Shown here: positions 18,237-25,199 of the stretch, in pieces | Layout: each line of letters starts with the position of its first letter | How positions within the stretch are numbered: the stretch's first letter is position 1 | Source of the DNA: UBA11740 sp049273695 | Lineage (GTDB): Bacteria > Acidobacteriota > Blastocatellia > Pyrinomonadales > Pyrinomonadaceae | Direction: 5' to 3' | Length of the DNA stretch: 64,000 bases | Assembly (NCBI GenBank): GCA_049273695.1 | Contig: JBASRE010000051.1 | Location: forward strand, 55,349-119,348 | The notes under the pieces: model-generated | What the model saw: the letters and a program-made list of their open reading frames with translations, nothing else | The model's database searches: none | What the model was told of the DNA's origin: nothing | Made by a program: the position numbers and the translations under genes

Positions 18237-19481
18237 TCAACCGTTTCGCGTCAGCGATAGCCGATATTGACTGCGATTGCCGTGCGGATCGAACGCAAAG
18301 ACCGTTACTTCGCGAGTACCCGCTGCGGCAGTGACTTGAATTTGAAACGTTCCGTCCGGGCCGACTAACGCTTCGCGCCCCAGTGCTGAAATTGTGGTGC
18401 CGGGCGCACTCGAGCCACGAATGATGTGAAGGTCACCGCCGAGATAAGTCGTGCTGAGTCGTGTTACGGAAACTGAGCCGGAGCCGGTGCTGGGCGTTGC
18501 GACTATGAACTTCAGTGGCTCGCTCCAATCGCTCGTCTGACCGCTCGTCGCCGTTGCGCGCACGCGCCAAAAGTAAGCCCCCGGTCGCAGATCGTTCGCA
18601 CTAAATTGCGTCGCGTCCAGTCGGTCGCGTTCGATAACTTTGCCTTCAGGTACAAAGAACGGAGAGGTGGCGACTTCGACGCGATAGTGCGACGCCAGTC
18701 CCGATTGCGGTTTCAACCACCGCAAGGCCACGTTTGCTGAACCGTTATTGCCGACGATGATCTTTTCCAGATCGCGCGGCTGCGCCGGCTGCGGCACTTC
18801 CAGCAGGCGTTGCGGTTTTGAAACTGTTCCCGATTGATTGACGGCGACGAATTCGCCGGGACGCACAGTGGTTATCTCCCCGTTTCGATTCTTGTTTTCA
18901 ATCGAACCTGCGGTGACACTAATCTGTTCAGTGCCTTCGGCGTTAACAACAAAGCTTGCTTGCGCCTGTGAGCCAACCTTATTTGTAGTCTTCGGAGTTT
19001 CGACGACGTTCTTCGCTCCTTCACTTTGCTCTGCCGTGCGCACCAACATCTGACCACTGTCGACGGCGACACGCACGTTTGATTTCTTTCCACCATCTGA
19101 ACTCGCATTGTCGCGAATGATGATCGTGCTGTTGGGCCGCACCACGACGGTTGATCCATCGGCCATCGCGATCCGCGCGCGTCCGTCGGCTTGAGTCTGC
19201 ACTGTGTCGCCGGGATAGAGTTGCGTGTCGCTGCTCGCCAGCACCACTTCGCGGGTGGCGGCATGAATTACGCGAACGTCTCCTTCAAATGATTCGAAGC
19301 GCGCGCCGGCGGGCAGGTTTGTTTTCAGCGCGACGCCCCTGAAAGGGTTGCCGTATTTCCAGACGTACAGCGCTGACGCGGAGCCCAGGAGCAATATCAC
19401 TCCGATTGCGACCGCGAAGTGAACGGCGCGTTTCTGGACGATCCACCAGTCGAACTGAAAGTGGCTTGATCTTGTAGACAT
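18237..19481 (-). CDS. FecR-domain membrane protein with Ig-like repeats
   Basis: The protein has 414 residues from the ATG at 19481. A TTG 60 bases upstream is possible but adds only a poor leader. A single membrane anchor lies at about residues 20-40, followed by a FecR-like domain (ARFESFEGDVRV, DTVQTQADGRARI, DGSTVVVRP, GSIENKN, VRPGEFVAVNQ). Next is a fibronectin-like segment (YFWRVRAT, DWSEPLKFI) and a final Ig-like domain (GTISALGREALV region). FecR domains outside iron signalling occur in envelope proteins of unknown role. No sigma factor or TonB receptor gene is adjacent, so iron signalling is unlikely. No clear ribosome-binding site is visible. Confidence 0.75.
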   Translation of the reverse strand: MSTRSSHFQFDWWIVQKRAVHFAVAIGVILLLGSASALYVWKYGNPFRGVALKTNLPAGARFESFEGDVRVIHAATREVVLASSDTQLYPGDTVQTQADGRARIAMADGSTVVVRPNSTIIIRDNASSDGGKKSNVRVAVDSGQMLVRTAEQSEGAKNVVETPKTTNKVGSQAQASFVVNAEGTEQISVTAGSIENKNRNGEITTVRPGEFVAVNQSGTVSKPQRLLEVPQPAQPRDLEKIIVGNNGSANVALRWLKPQSGLASHYRVEVATSPFFVPEGKVIERDRLDATQFSANDLRPGAYFWRVRATATSGQTSDWSEPLKFIVATPSTGSGSVSVTRLSTTYLGGDLHIIRGSSAPGTTISALGREALVGPDGTFQIQVTAAAGTREVTVFAFDPHGNRSQYRLSLTRNG

Positions 19482-19611
19482 TGAACGGCGATTGCGCGAG
19501 ATGAAGAAGGGCAGGGAAGAATTCGTCGAACGAACAGCCAAACGCAGTTTAACACAGCGTCGTGACGGTGCTCAACATATAGATTTTGGGCGGTTTTTGC
19601 AGGAAAACGGG

Positions 19612-19668
19612 GCAGTAGCCCGCGCGTGAGCAAGGCGTCGCGTTCGAGAGCGCCCTCCCTGACGGTCG
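19612..19668. repeat. Palindromic intergenic repeat (GCAGTAGCCCGCGC type)
   Basis: The arms GGGCAGTAGCCCG-like and GTCGGGCTAATGCC flank GC-rich pairing segments (GTGAGCAAGGCG versus CGCCCTCCCTGAC). It lies between the divergent-side end of the FecR-domain gene and the 3' end of the PHP gene. It is related in style to the inverted repeats at 47351-47421 and 63697-63736, which share the AGTAGCCCGC motif. Confidence 0.5.
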
Positions 19669-19683
19669 GGCTAATGCCGCGCT

Positions 19684-20892
19684 TCAGCGAAGATAGATGG
19701 GGTTCGAGAGGATCCAGGGCTTTCCCGTCGCAGGTGGCGGCAGAGAGTCGAGATAGACCTCGATTCGGTAGATGCCCGCAGCCGTCACCGGAAATCGGAC
19801 CGTCGACCCGGCCGATTGATCGATGGCAACGCCGTTTCGCAGCAGTACGAAGCGGCTGGCGAGAGGGGCCTTGGCGACCAGTTCGCGAGACTGAGTGTAC
19901 GAAGTTTCATCGCCCATGACTTCGTTGGATTGAAGCAGTCGAAAATCGAAACCGGTTGCGTCGCCGAAGATGTCGAACGAAACGTAACAATGGCCGAGCG
20001 AGAGCGCTTCGAGCAACGATTCGCGAGTGAGTGACTTATCCTTTTGGATCAAAACATGAGTTCGCACCGTGCGAAAGCTTCGCTCATACGGATCCAACTT
20101 CACACCGACAATCTGCTTGCCCGTTGCATCAGCGAGTCCGAAGCCAATATTCGAATGCGCATCGTTGCCGCCGACCGCGACGAGTCTGCGATTGCTCGAT
20201 ACAACGGCATCATCCCAGCGTTTCAAGTCTTCCGTCGGACGCGCGAAGAAGTTTGCGAACATCAGATCGGGATAACTGCGATATGACCAAAGCCCGTCGA
20301 AGAACGTCACCACCCGATTAATCCGCTTCGTGTTCGTGAACAGGTTATAGATTTCGACACCGTCCACTGCGTTCGATTGCCAGGTGTTCGAGTCTGCTGG
20401 GTACGCCGCAAAGGCCAAACCGCGATTCGCCTTCTGCTGGTCAACGACATCCTTCGTCGAGCGTCTTTCGTTTGCGTTCGGCGGCGCGGGAATCAGCAGC
20501 AGTCGATCGCCGTCAGCAGTTTCCACTTCATTTCCATTCACGAACAGAACGCCGGCGTGCACTCCGCTTAGCGTCATGGCCGCGGTGTCGAACTCGGCTT
20601 GCGGATGTTCGGTCATGATCACGAAGTCGAGATCGTTTGATCTCGCTGCCGCGATCAACTCTGTGAAAGTTCCGCTGCTGTGCCCGCCGAGCGACGTGTG
20701 TACGTGAATGACGCCTTTGTAATCGACGTACTCAGTCGCAGTGTCGTTTGGAATTCGCTGTGACGCGAGTTGCTGAATCGTATTTTGCAGACGCTTCAAG
20801 CGATATCGGCGGTACGCAAAGGGCGCCTGCGACAATACGAGAACCACGAGCAGGACGAGTAGGACGAGTAGGAACTTACGGCGGCGGGTCAT
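19684..20892 (-). CDS. Membrane-anchored PHP-domain phosphoesterase-like protein
   Basis: A protein of 402 residues with an N-terminal transmembrane anchor (about residues 7-24). A PHP-type metal-dependent fold follows, with VIHVHTSLGGHSSG (the HxH motif), DFVIMTEHPQ, GNEVET and VGGNDAHS as the likely metal-ligand segments. PHP proteins are typically phosphoesterases or phosphatases; the substrate is unknown. A beta-rich domain closes the protein. I chose the ATG at 20892, which overlaps the stop of the upstream decarboxylase gene in an ATGA arrangement. The two proteins are therefore translationally coupled. A longer frame upstream would run inside the decarboxylase gene and is not credible. 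Confidence 0.8.
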   Translation of the reverse strand: MTRRRKFLLVLLVLLVVLVLSQAPFAYRRYRLKRLQNTIQQLASQRIPNDTATEYVDYKGVIHVHTSLGGHSSGTFTELIAAARSNDLDFVIMTEHPQAEFDTAAMTLSGVHAGVLFVNGNEVETADGDRLLLIPAPPNANERRSTKDVVDQQKANRGLAFAAYPADSNTWQSNAVDGVEIYNLFTNTKRINRVVTFFDGLWSYRSYPDLMFANFFARPTEDLKRWDDAVVSSNRRLVAVGGNDAHSNIGFGLADATGKQIVGVKLDPYERSFRTVRTHVLIQKDKSLTRESLLEALSLGHCYVSFDIFGDATGFDFRLLQSNEVMGDETSYTQSRELVAKAPLASRFVLLRNGVAIDQSAGSTVRFPVTAAGIYRIEVYLDSLPPPATGKPWILSNPIYLR

Positions 20893-22397
20893 TGATTCAG
20901 GGGTGCTTCGGCTTGCACACGGAGTTGTTCGTTCAGCAATTCCCACACGCGGCGGACGTGTGCTTCAGTCGTGCGGATGTTGCCGATTGAGAGACGCAGC
21001 ACCAGTTTGTCGTTGAGTTTCGTGTGCGAAAGAAAGGCTTTACCCGTCGCGTTCACGGCATGCATGATGGTTTCATTCAGGATATCCACTTGTTTGCCGG
21101 CTTCTCGTGATTGGCCGCCGCCCGGGTTCGCCCTAAAGCAAACCAGTGCGAACGGCGCGGGCGCCATCAGCTCCCAATCCGGCGACTCTTCAACCCACGA
21201 CGCGAACAGCTTTGCCAGCCGGACGTGTTCGCGAATGCGCGCAGCAAGTCCCTCGTGACCGAAGTAACGGATGATCATCCAAAGCTTCAAGGCACGAAAG
21301 CGACGACCAAGCTGAATGCCATACTCCGAATGATTTATGACGGTGTTGCGCTCTGCTTCAGAAGTGCGCAGGACTTCGATCACCAACGAAAACGCGCGAT
21401 GCAGGATCTCCATGTGACGGCAAAACAGCACCGACAGGTCGAAGGGTGTGAATAACCATTTGTGTGGATTCAACGTGAACGAATCGGCACGTTCGCAACC
21501 ATCAAAAAGATGCCGTAGTTCCGGAACGATCGCGGCTGATCCCGCATACGCAGCGTCGATGTGCAGCCAAAGTTTCTCGCGTTCACAAATGTCCGCGATG
21601 GCTGAGATAGGATCGATGCTGCTGGTCGAAGTCGTGCCCACGGTGGCCACCACTGCGAACGGCAGAAAGCCTTTTTCCCTATCGTCTTGAATTGCGCGGC
21701 TAAGCGCAGCGGTGTCGATGCGGAACTCGGCGTCCGCTGCAATTTTGCAGACCGAGCGCTGGCCGAGTCCCAGAGTCATCGCGGCTTTATCGACCACGGA
21801 GTGCGCGTGCTCTGACGTGTAAACGCTGAGAAGCGGTAAGTCCGGACGCCCGGTCATGCCGTCTTCGCGAATCCGCAGACTGAGATTCTCGCGCGCTGCT
21901 GCCAACGCATGCAGCGTCGAAACTGAAGCAGTGTCGTAGATGATCCCACTGAACGTTGGCGGCAGCCCCATCATCTGCCGTAGCCAATCAAGAGTTACAT
22001 CCTCCAGCTCGGTAGCCGCGGGCGCGGCGCGCCAGTTCAAAGCCTTCGTATCAAACGCAGCGGATAAGAGCTCGCCAAAAATCCCCGGGGCGGAAGTTGA
22101 AGTGGCGAAGTAAGCGAAGAATGAAGGATGGCTCCAGTGAGTCAGTGCGGGGAGGATTAGCCGATCAACGTCGGCCAGGATCGCTTCCATAGATTCGCCT
22201 TTTTCCGGTGCCGAAGTCGGCAGTTGCGATTTCAGCTGGCCTGGTTCGACTTGCGCCAGCACTGGCAGATCGTCGATGTGTTCGAAGTAGTCGGCGATCC
22301 AATCGATGAGCTCATGACCGTAGCGACGGAATTCCTCGGCCGGCATATCGCCGAGCGGTGGAACTGGTACTCCTCGCTTGTTTGCGGAACTCGTCAC
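20889..22397 (-). CDS. PLP-dependent aromatic-L-amino-acid decarboxylase family
   Basis: A group II amino-acid decarboxylase of 502 residues. The PLP-binding lysine lies near residue 312 in NPHKWLFTPFD. Other family segments are HWSHPSFFAYFATS in the N-terminal third, TVGTTSTSSIDP and LHIDAAYAGSA (the cofactor aspartate). It should decarboxylate an aromatic amino acid such as Trp, Tyr or Phe, giving an amine; the exact substrate cannot be read from the sequence. The start is GTG at 22397. The AGAGG that could serve as its Shine-Dalgarno sequence lies inside the adjacent inverted-repeat arm (22399-22442). The gene is coupled by a 4-base overlap to the PHP-domain gene. Confidence 0.88.
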   Translation of the reverse strand: MTSSANKRGVPVPPLGDMPAEEFRRYGHELIDWIADYFEHIDDLPVLAQVEPGQLKSQLPTSAPEKGESMEAILADVDRLILPALTHWSHPSFFAYFATSTSAPGIFGELLSAAFDTKALNWRAAPAATELEDVTLDWLRQMMGLPPTFSGIIYDTASVSTLHALAAARENLSLRIREDGMTGRPDLPLLSVYTSEHAHSVVDKAAMTLGLGQRSVCKIAADAEFRIDTAALSRAIQDDREKGFLPFAVVATVGTTSTSSIDPISAIADICEREKLWLHIDAAYAGSAAIVPELRHLFDGCERADSFTLNPHKWLFTPFDLSVLFCRHMEILHRAFSLVIEVLRTSEAERNTVINHSEYGIQLGRRFRALKLWMIIRYFGHEGLAARIREHVRLAKLFASWVEESPDWELMAPAPFALVCFRANPGGGQSREAGKQVDILNETIMHAVNATGKAFLSHTKLNDKLVLRLSIGNIRTTEAHVRRVWELLNEQLRVQAEAPLNQ

Positions 22398-22398
22398 T

Positions 22399-22442
22399 TT
22401 TCCTCTTTGCGTTCCTTTGCGTCTTTGCGCCTTTGCGTGAAA
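22399..22442 (-). repeat. 44-bp inverted repeat arm (left) of the GxxExxY unit
   Basis: It is an exact reverse complement of 22854-22897. The arm is a row of CGCAAAG units with roughly 8-base spacing (GCGCAAAG, ACGCAAAG). It starts two bases from the start codon of the decarboxylase gene and ends two bases before the stop codon of the enclosed gene. Confidence 0.92.
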
Positions 22443-22443
22443 T

Positions 22444-22863
22444 TCATCGTGTGAACCCTAACTCTGGGAGCTGATTTACCACTCGAGAAATCCCATTTTT
22501 GATCAATTCCACATTGAAATTAATCAACAGACCGAGACGCTTGTCGGCTATTCTCAAATAAGTCAATAGCTGTTTCTTGTGTACAGGTCCAATGGCTTCA
22601 ATCGATTTGATTTCCACCACAACCAGACTCTCCACAATTAAATCCGCACGGAATCCAACATTCATCCGAATTGTTTCGTGGACGAGCGGAATCGGCTGTT
22701 GTCGAGCGATTCTTAAGCTGCGTTTGCTCAGTTCGTGGGCCATGATGGCTTCATAAACCTACTCCAGCAAGCCGGGACCGTAAGTCGAATGAATCTTATA
22801 GGCGACGTCAACGATGTGCTTTGCAACTTCGTTCTCGGTCGTCAGGCAGGTATTTTCACGCAA
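22444..22863 (-). pseudogene. GxxExxY-family protein (PD-(D/E)XK-like), interrupted by an amber codon
   Basis: The reading frame from about 22863 (TTG) or 22845 encodes about 130-140 residues typical of GxxExxY proteins. It contains VDVAYKIHSTYGPGLLE, an in-frame TAG at 22759-22761, and then VYEAIMAHELSKR. The interrupted motif is exactly G-L-L-E-x-V-Y; a TCG-to-TAG change would explain it. The rest is intact: FRADLIVE and VVVEIKS give the D...E-x-K pattern of PD-(D/E)XK nucleases, ending LPELGFTR. A truncated product could start at ATG 22743. The gene fills the space between two perfect 44-bp inverted repeats. It could be a true pseudogene, or a gene needing amber readthrough, or a sequencing error. 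Confidence 0.85.
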
Positions 22864-22897
22864 AGGCGCAAAGACGCAAAGGAACGCAAAGAGGAAA
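22854..22897 (+). repeat. 44-bp inverted repeat arm (right) of the GxxExxY unit
   Basis: It is an exact reverse complement of 22399-22442 over 44 bases. It overlaps the likely 5' end of the enclosed gene, whose possible TTG start lies inside the arm. Together the arms define a compact unit of 499 bases. Confidence 0.92.
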
Positions 22898-22942
22898 CAC
22901 CGGAACGGAAAACAGTGTGAGATTTGGAAAAAAGTTGCAGGC

Positions 22943-23121
22943 TCAGTTAAGCCATTTGCCCAACAGCTCTTCAGCCTTGTTCTGTGGAACGCCCCCGTCG
23001 GTATCTGCGGATTTCAATCCGTTCCGCACCTTTTCGAGGACGTAAGGTGGTATTGAATGTCTTCAAGTGAGCAATCGTTCTTGCCAAGTAATCGCTCAAC
23101 CTCTTCCTTTGCGGTAACCAT
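22943..23121 (-). pseudogene. Frameshifted small antitoxin-like protein
   Basis: From ATG 23121 the frame reads MVTAKEEVERLLGKNDCSLEDIQYHL. It then loses similarity and stops early. Shifting frame by one base right after YHL continues as YVLEKVRNGLKSADTDG and ends in EELLGKWLN-stop. That matches the usual helical pattern of small stand-alone antitoxin-like proteins that precede RelE/ParE toxins. One missing base (CACCTTACG instead of CACCTNTACG) explains this. No toxin gene follows. A TATAAT lies about 6 bases before the ATG and could be the -10 of a near-leaderless promoter. Confidence 0.75.
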
Positions 23122-23153
23122 GGAAGCATTATACCGGACAGTCACGGTCGGCA

Positions 23154-24386
23154 TTAGAACCCTAACGGCTGCAAAGGCCTGGGCTGTGTACCTTCGAAGA
23201 ACCAACTTGCGCCGACCTTGAGCCGATGGTGCCAGGTAGGCAAGCGCGCCGTGTACATCGCGAACCGTGCCTGGCGGGCGAGATGTCCGGCCATGACTTT
23301 GCCGGCTGAGAGGACCGCGGCGTGCTCCGTGCCCAGGCTAAGCGCTTCGCCCAGTTCAACGAAGTGTTTCGTCTTGAGCTCGTCGCCGGTCAAAGAGGCG
23401 CGCACGTTGCGCGCGCATAGCTGCGCCTGTTGCAGGGCGAGTTGCGCTGTTCCTGCCAGCGTCGGCGGGACGTCCGGGAAAGAGGCAATGTCGCCAAGCG
23501 TGAAAACATTTGGATGATTGCGAACTTGCAAGGTCGGTTCGACGATTATCAGTCCGCGCTTGTCCTTCTCGACTTTGAGGTTCTCAATGAGCGGGTTCAT
23601 ACGCACACCTGCCACCCAAACGACGCCTGCAACTTCGATATCACTTTCGCGTCCGTTGTGTTCCAGGGTCAGTACATTCGGCCCGACGCGCGCGACGCGT
23701 GTCAGCGTGTGAATCTCAATACGCTGTTCTTCCAGCTCGCGCTCAACATATTCCCGAATCTCGTCCCCCATGCCCGGCACGAGTCGATCGGTCATTTCGA
23801 TGATAATGACGCGCGGCTCACCGCGTAGCGCGCGGCGCTTCACGGCATCGCGCAGCAGATCGGCCATCTTGGTCGCCAGCTCAACGCCACTCGCGCCTCC
23901 GCCCACGACAGCGAATGTCAGCGCTGCCCGGGTGTCCTGTGGGGCGGCATCCGGTTGAATGCGATCGAGCGCCTCGGTCATGCGCCGTCGCAGACGGTTA
24001 GCATCGTCGACTTCTCGAAACGGCAACGTAAACTCTGCCGCGCCTTCGACGCCCCAGTAATTCGTCGTAGCGCCGAGTGCCAGCACAAGCGCATCGGAGG
24101 TCAGCGGCGCGGCGCGGCCTCCAATTGTCACAGAGCGCTGATCCAGGTCGATGGAAGTTACCCCACCGCGCACGAGGCGAACGTCATCGAGCAGCTCTGA
24201 AAAGCTCGGGGCGATGTGCCAGGCCTCGACCTCGCCGCTCAGGTACTCGTAGAGCATCGGCTTGAACAGGAAGTGATCGTTCTCGTCAACCAGGGTTACG
24301 TCTCCGCCTCCGGCCAGCTCCAGCGCCTGGAATAACCCGCCGAAGCCTCCACCAAGAATTAGAATTTTCGCGTCTTTTTTAGCCAT
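23154..24386 (-). CDS. Type II NADH:quinone oxidoreductase (NDH-2 family)
   Basis: An FAD-dependent pyridine-nucleotide oxidoreductase of 410 residues. The N-terminal FAD motif is ILILGGGFGGLFQALEL. The second Rossmann motif, FAVVGGGASGVELA, binds NADH, and the third FAD contact is NVFTLGDIASF near residue 300. The hydrophobic C-terminal helices typical of NDH-2 provide peripheral membrane attachment. The enzyme passes electrons from NADH to quinone without pumping protons. The gene stands alone on its transcript. It lies upstream of the decayed small genes and about 200 bases from the divergent rpsO. Confidence 0.88.
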   Translation of the reverse strand: MAKKDAKILILGGGFGGLFQALELAGGGDVTLVDENDHFLFKPMLYEYLSGEVEAWHIAPSFSELLDDVRLVRGGVTSIDLDQRSVTIGGRAAPLTSDALVLALGATTNYWGVEGAAEFTLPFREVDDANRLRRRMTEALDRIQPDAAPQDTRAALTFAVVGGGASGVELATKMADLLRDAVKRRALRGEPRVIIIEMTDRLVPGMGDEIREYVERELEEQRIEIHTLTRVARVGPNVLTLEHNGRESDIEVAGVVWVAGVRMNPLIENLKVEKDKRGLIIVEPTLQVRNHPNVFTLGDIASFPDVPPTLAGTAQLALQQAQLCARNVRASLTGDELKTKHFVELGEALSLGTEHAAVLSAGKVMAGHLARQARFAMYTARLPTWHHRLKVGASWFFEGTQPRPLQPLGF

Positions 24387-24534
24387 TTATCGTTTATTCA
24401 ACTGTGCCGCAAGCGAGTCGGAGATGTTAACAGACATGCCGCGCACGGCACAGTAGGCAGCCCGGACCCTCGAACTGCCCGTGGCTGGACACTCAGGCAG
24501 CCGGATGTTAACTTCTCTGCGATATTAAATTCTT

Positions 24535-24576
24535 TGCGGTTTTGCCGATGAATCGGCATTACTGCGGTTTAGGAGG
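24535..24576 (+). promoter_or_regulatory. rpsO leader hairpin and ribosome-binding site
   Basis: A stem-loop TGCCGA-TGAA-TCGGCA (24543-24558) is framed by two direct repeats of TGCGGTTT. The AGGAGG of rpsO (24571-24576) follows at once. Ribosomal protein S15 often represses its own translation by binding a leader structure near the ribosome-binding site. This hairpin is a candidate for that role, inferred from position only. Confidence 0.4.
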
Positions 24577-24589
24577 CCATCTTTAAGCA

Positions 24590-24859
24590 GTGGCATTAGC
24601 AAAAGAAGCGAAGGAAAAAATCGTTACCGATTTTCGGACGCACGACAGCGACACGGGGTCACCCCAGATACAAATCGCGCTCTTGAGTCAGCGTATTAAC
24701 GAACTCACCGAGCATTTCAAGACACATAAGAAGGACAATCATTCGCGGCGCGGCCTGTTAAAGATGGTCTCGCATCGCCGAAGTTTGCTCGATTACTTGA
24801 AGAAGACGAACATACAGCAGTACCACGAAGTCGTCGGACGATTGGGTCTGCGTCGTTAA
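24590..24859 (+). CDS. rpsO: 30S ribosomal protein S15
   Basis: The protein has 89 residues, the normal length for S15. Conserved parts are the start ALAKEAKEKIVTDF, HDSDTGSPQIQIALLSQRI, HKKDNHSRRGLL, and the C-terminal GRLGLRR. It binds 16S rRNA early in assembly of the small-subunit platform. The start is GTG at 24590, preceded by AGGAGG at a rather long spacing of 13 bases. It is followed by its own terminator and then pnp, the classic bacterial order. Confidence 0.97.
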   Translation: MALAKEAKEKIVTDFRTHDSDTGSPQIQIALLSQRINELTEHFKTHKKDNHSRRGLLKMVSHRRSLLDYLKKTNIQQYHEVVGRLGLRR

Positions 24860-24996
24860 TCGTTAGTCGAAAACACACACTAAGGAGAGATTCGACTCTC
24901 CGGTAGAACAAGCCCGCGCCATTCGAAGGCCTGCGACCGAGCCGAACGTGACGGCGATATCGAGGAGACAGGCGGCGCGAAGCACAAACAAAACCG

Positions 24997-25045
24997 AAAG
25001 GCGGCAAGAGCTTCACGGGTAAAGGCTCTGCCGCCTTTATTTTTA
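24997..25045 (+). terminator. Rho-independent terminator between rpsO and pnp
   Basis: AAAGGCGGCAAGAGC pairs with GCTCTGCCGCCTTT and is followed by ATTTTTAT. It lies about 140 bases after the rpsO stop, so pnp probably needs readthrough or a promoter of its own. The 24860-24996 stretch before it holds only a small hairpin (GGAGAGATTCGACTCTCC) and no gene. Confidence 0.85.
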
Positions 25046-25047
25046 TG

Positions 25048-25093
25048 GGTACGCATGCCTCCGGCATGCAGCACGCCAGGAGGCGTGCGTACC
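25048..25093. repeat. Palindromic intergenic repeat (GGTACGCA type)
   Basis: The outer arms GGTACGCA/TGCGTACC enclose two inner GC-rich palindromic segments (GCCTCCGGCATGC and GCACGCCAGGAGGC). It has the look of a dispersed REP-like element. It lies directly after the rpsO terminator and about 110 bases before pnp. Confidence 0.6.
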
Positions 25094-25199
25094 AGGCAGC
25101 GGATGAGACGCTGCGTGACTGATGGGGCAGAAACCCGACCGCGAGGGAGGGTGCAGAAATAAGCCGCCGCCAGTCGTCGTCAAAAGGAGACGATCAAAA

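Noticed and set aside
18237..19481. FecR anti-sigma factor of an iron-uptake system
   Set aside because: No ECF sigma factor and no TonB-dependent receptor gene lie nearby, and the C-terminal half has Ig-like domains. Only the FecR fold is retained.
23014..23205. Intact 63-residue protein
   Set aside because: The first part extends into the NADH dehydrogenase gene and the last part is out of frame. The frameshifted gene at 22943-23121 explains the region better.
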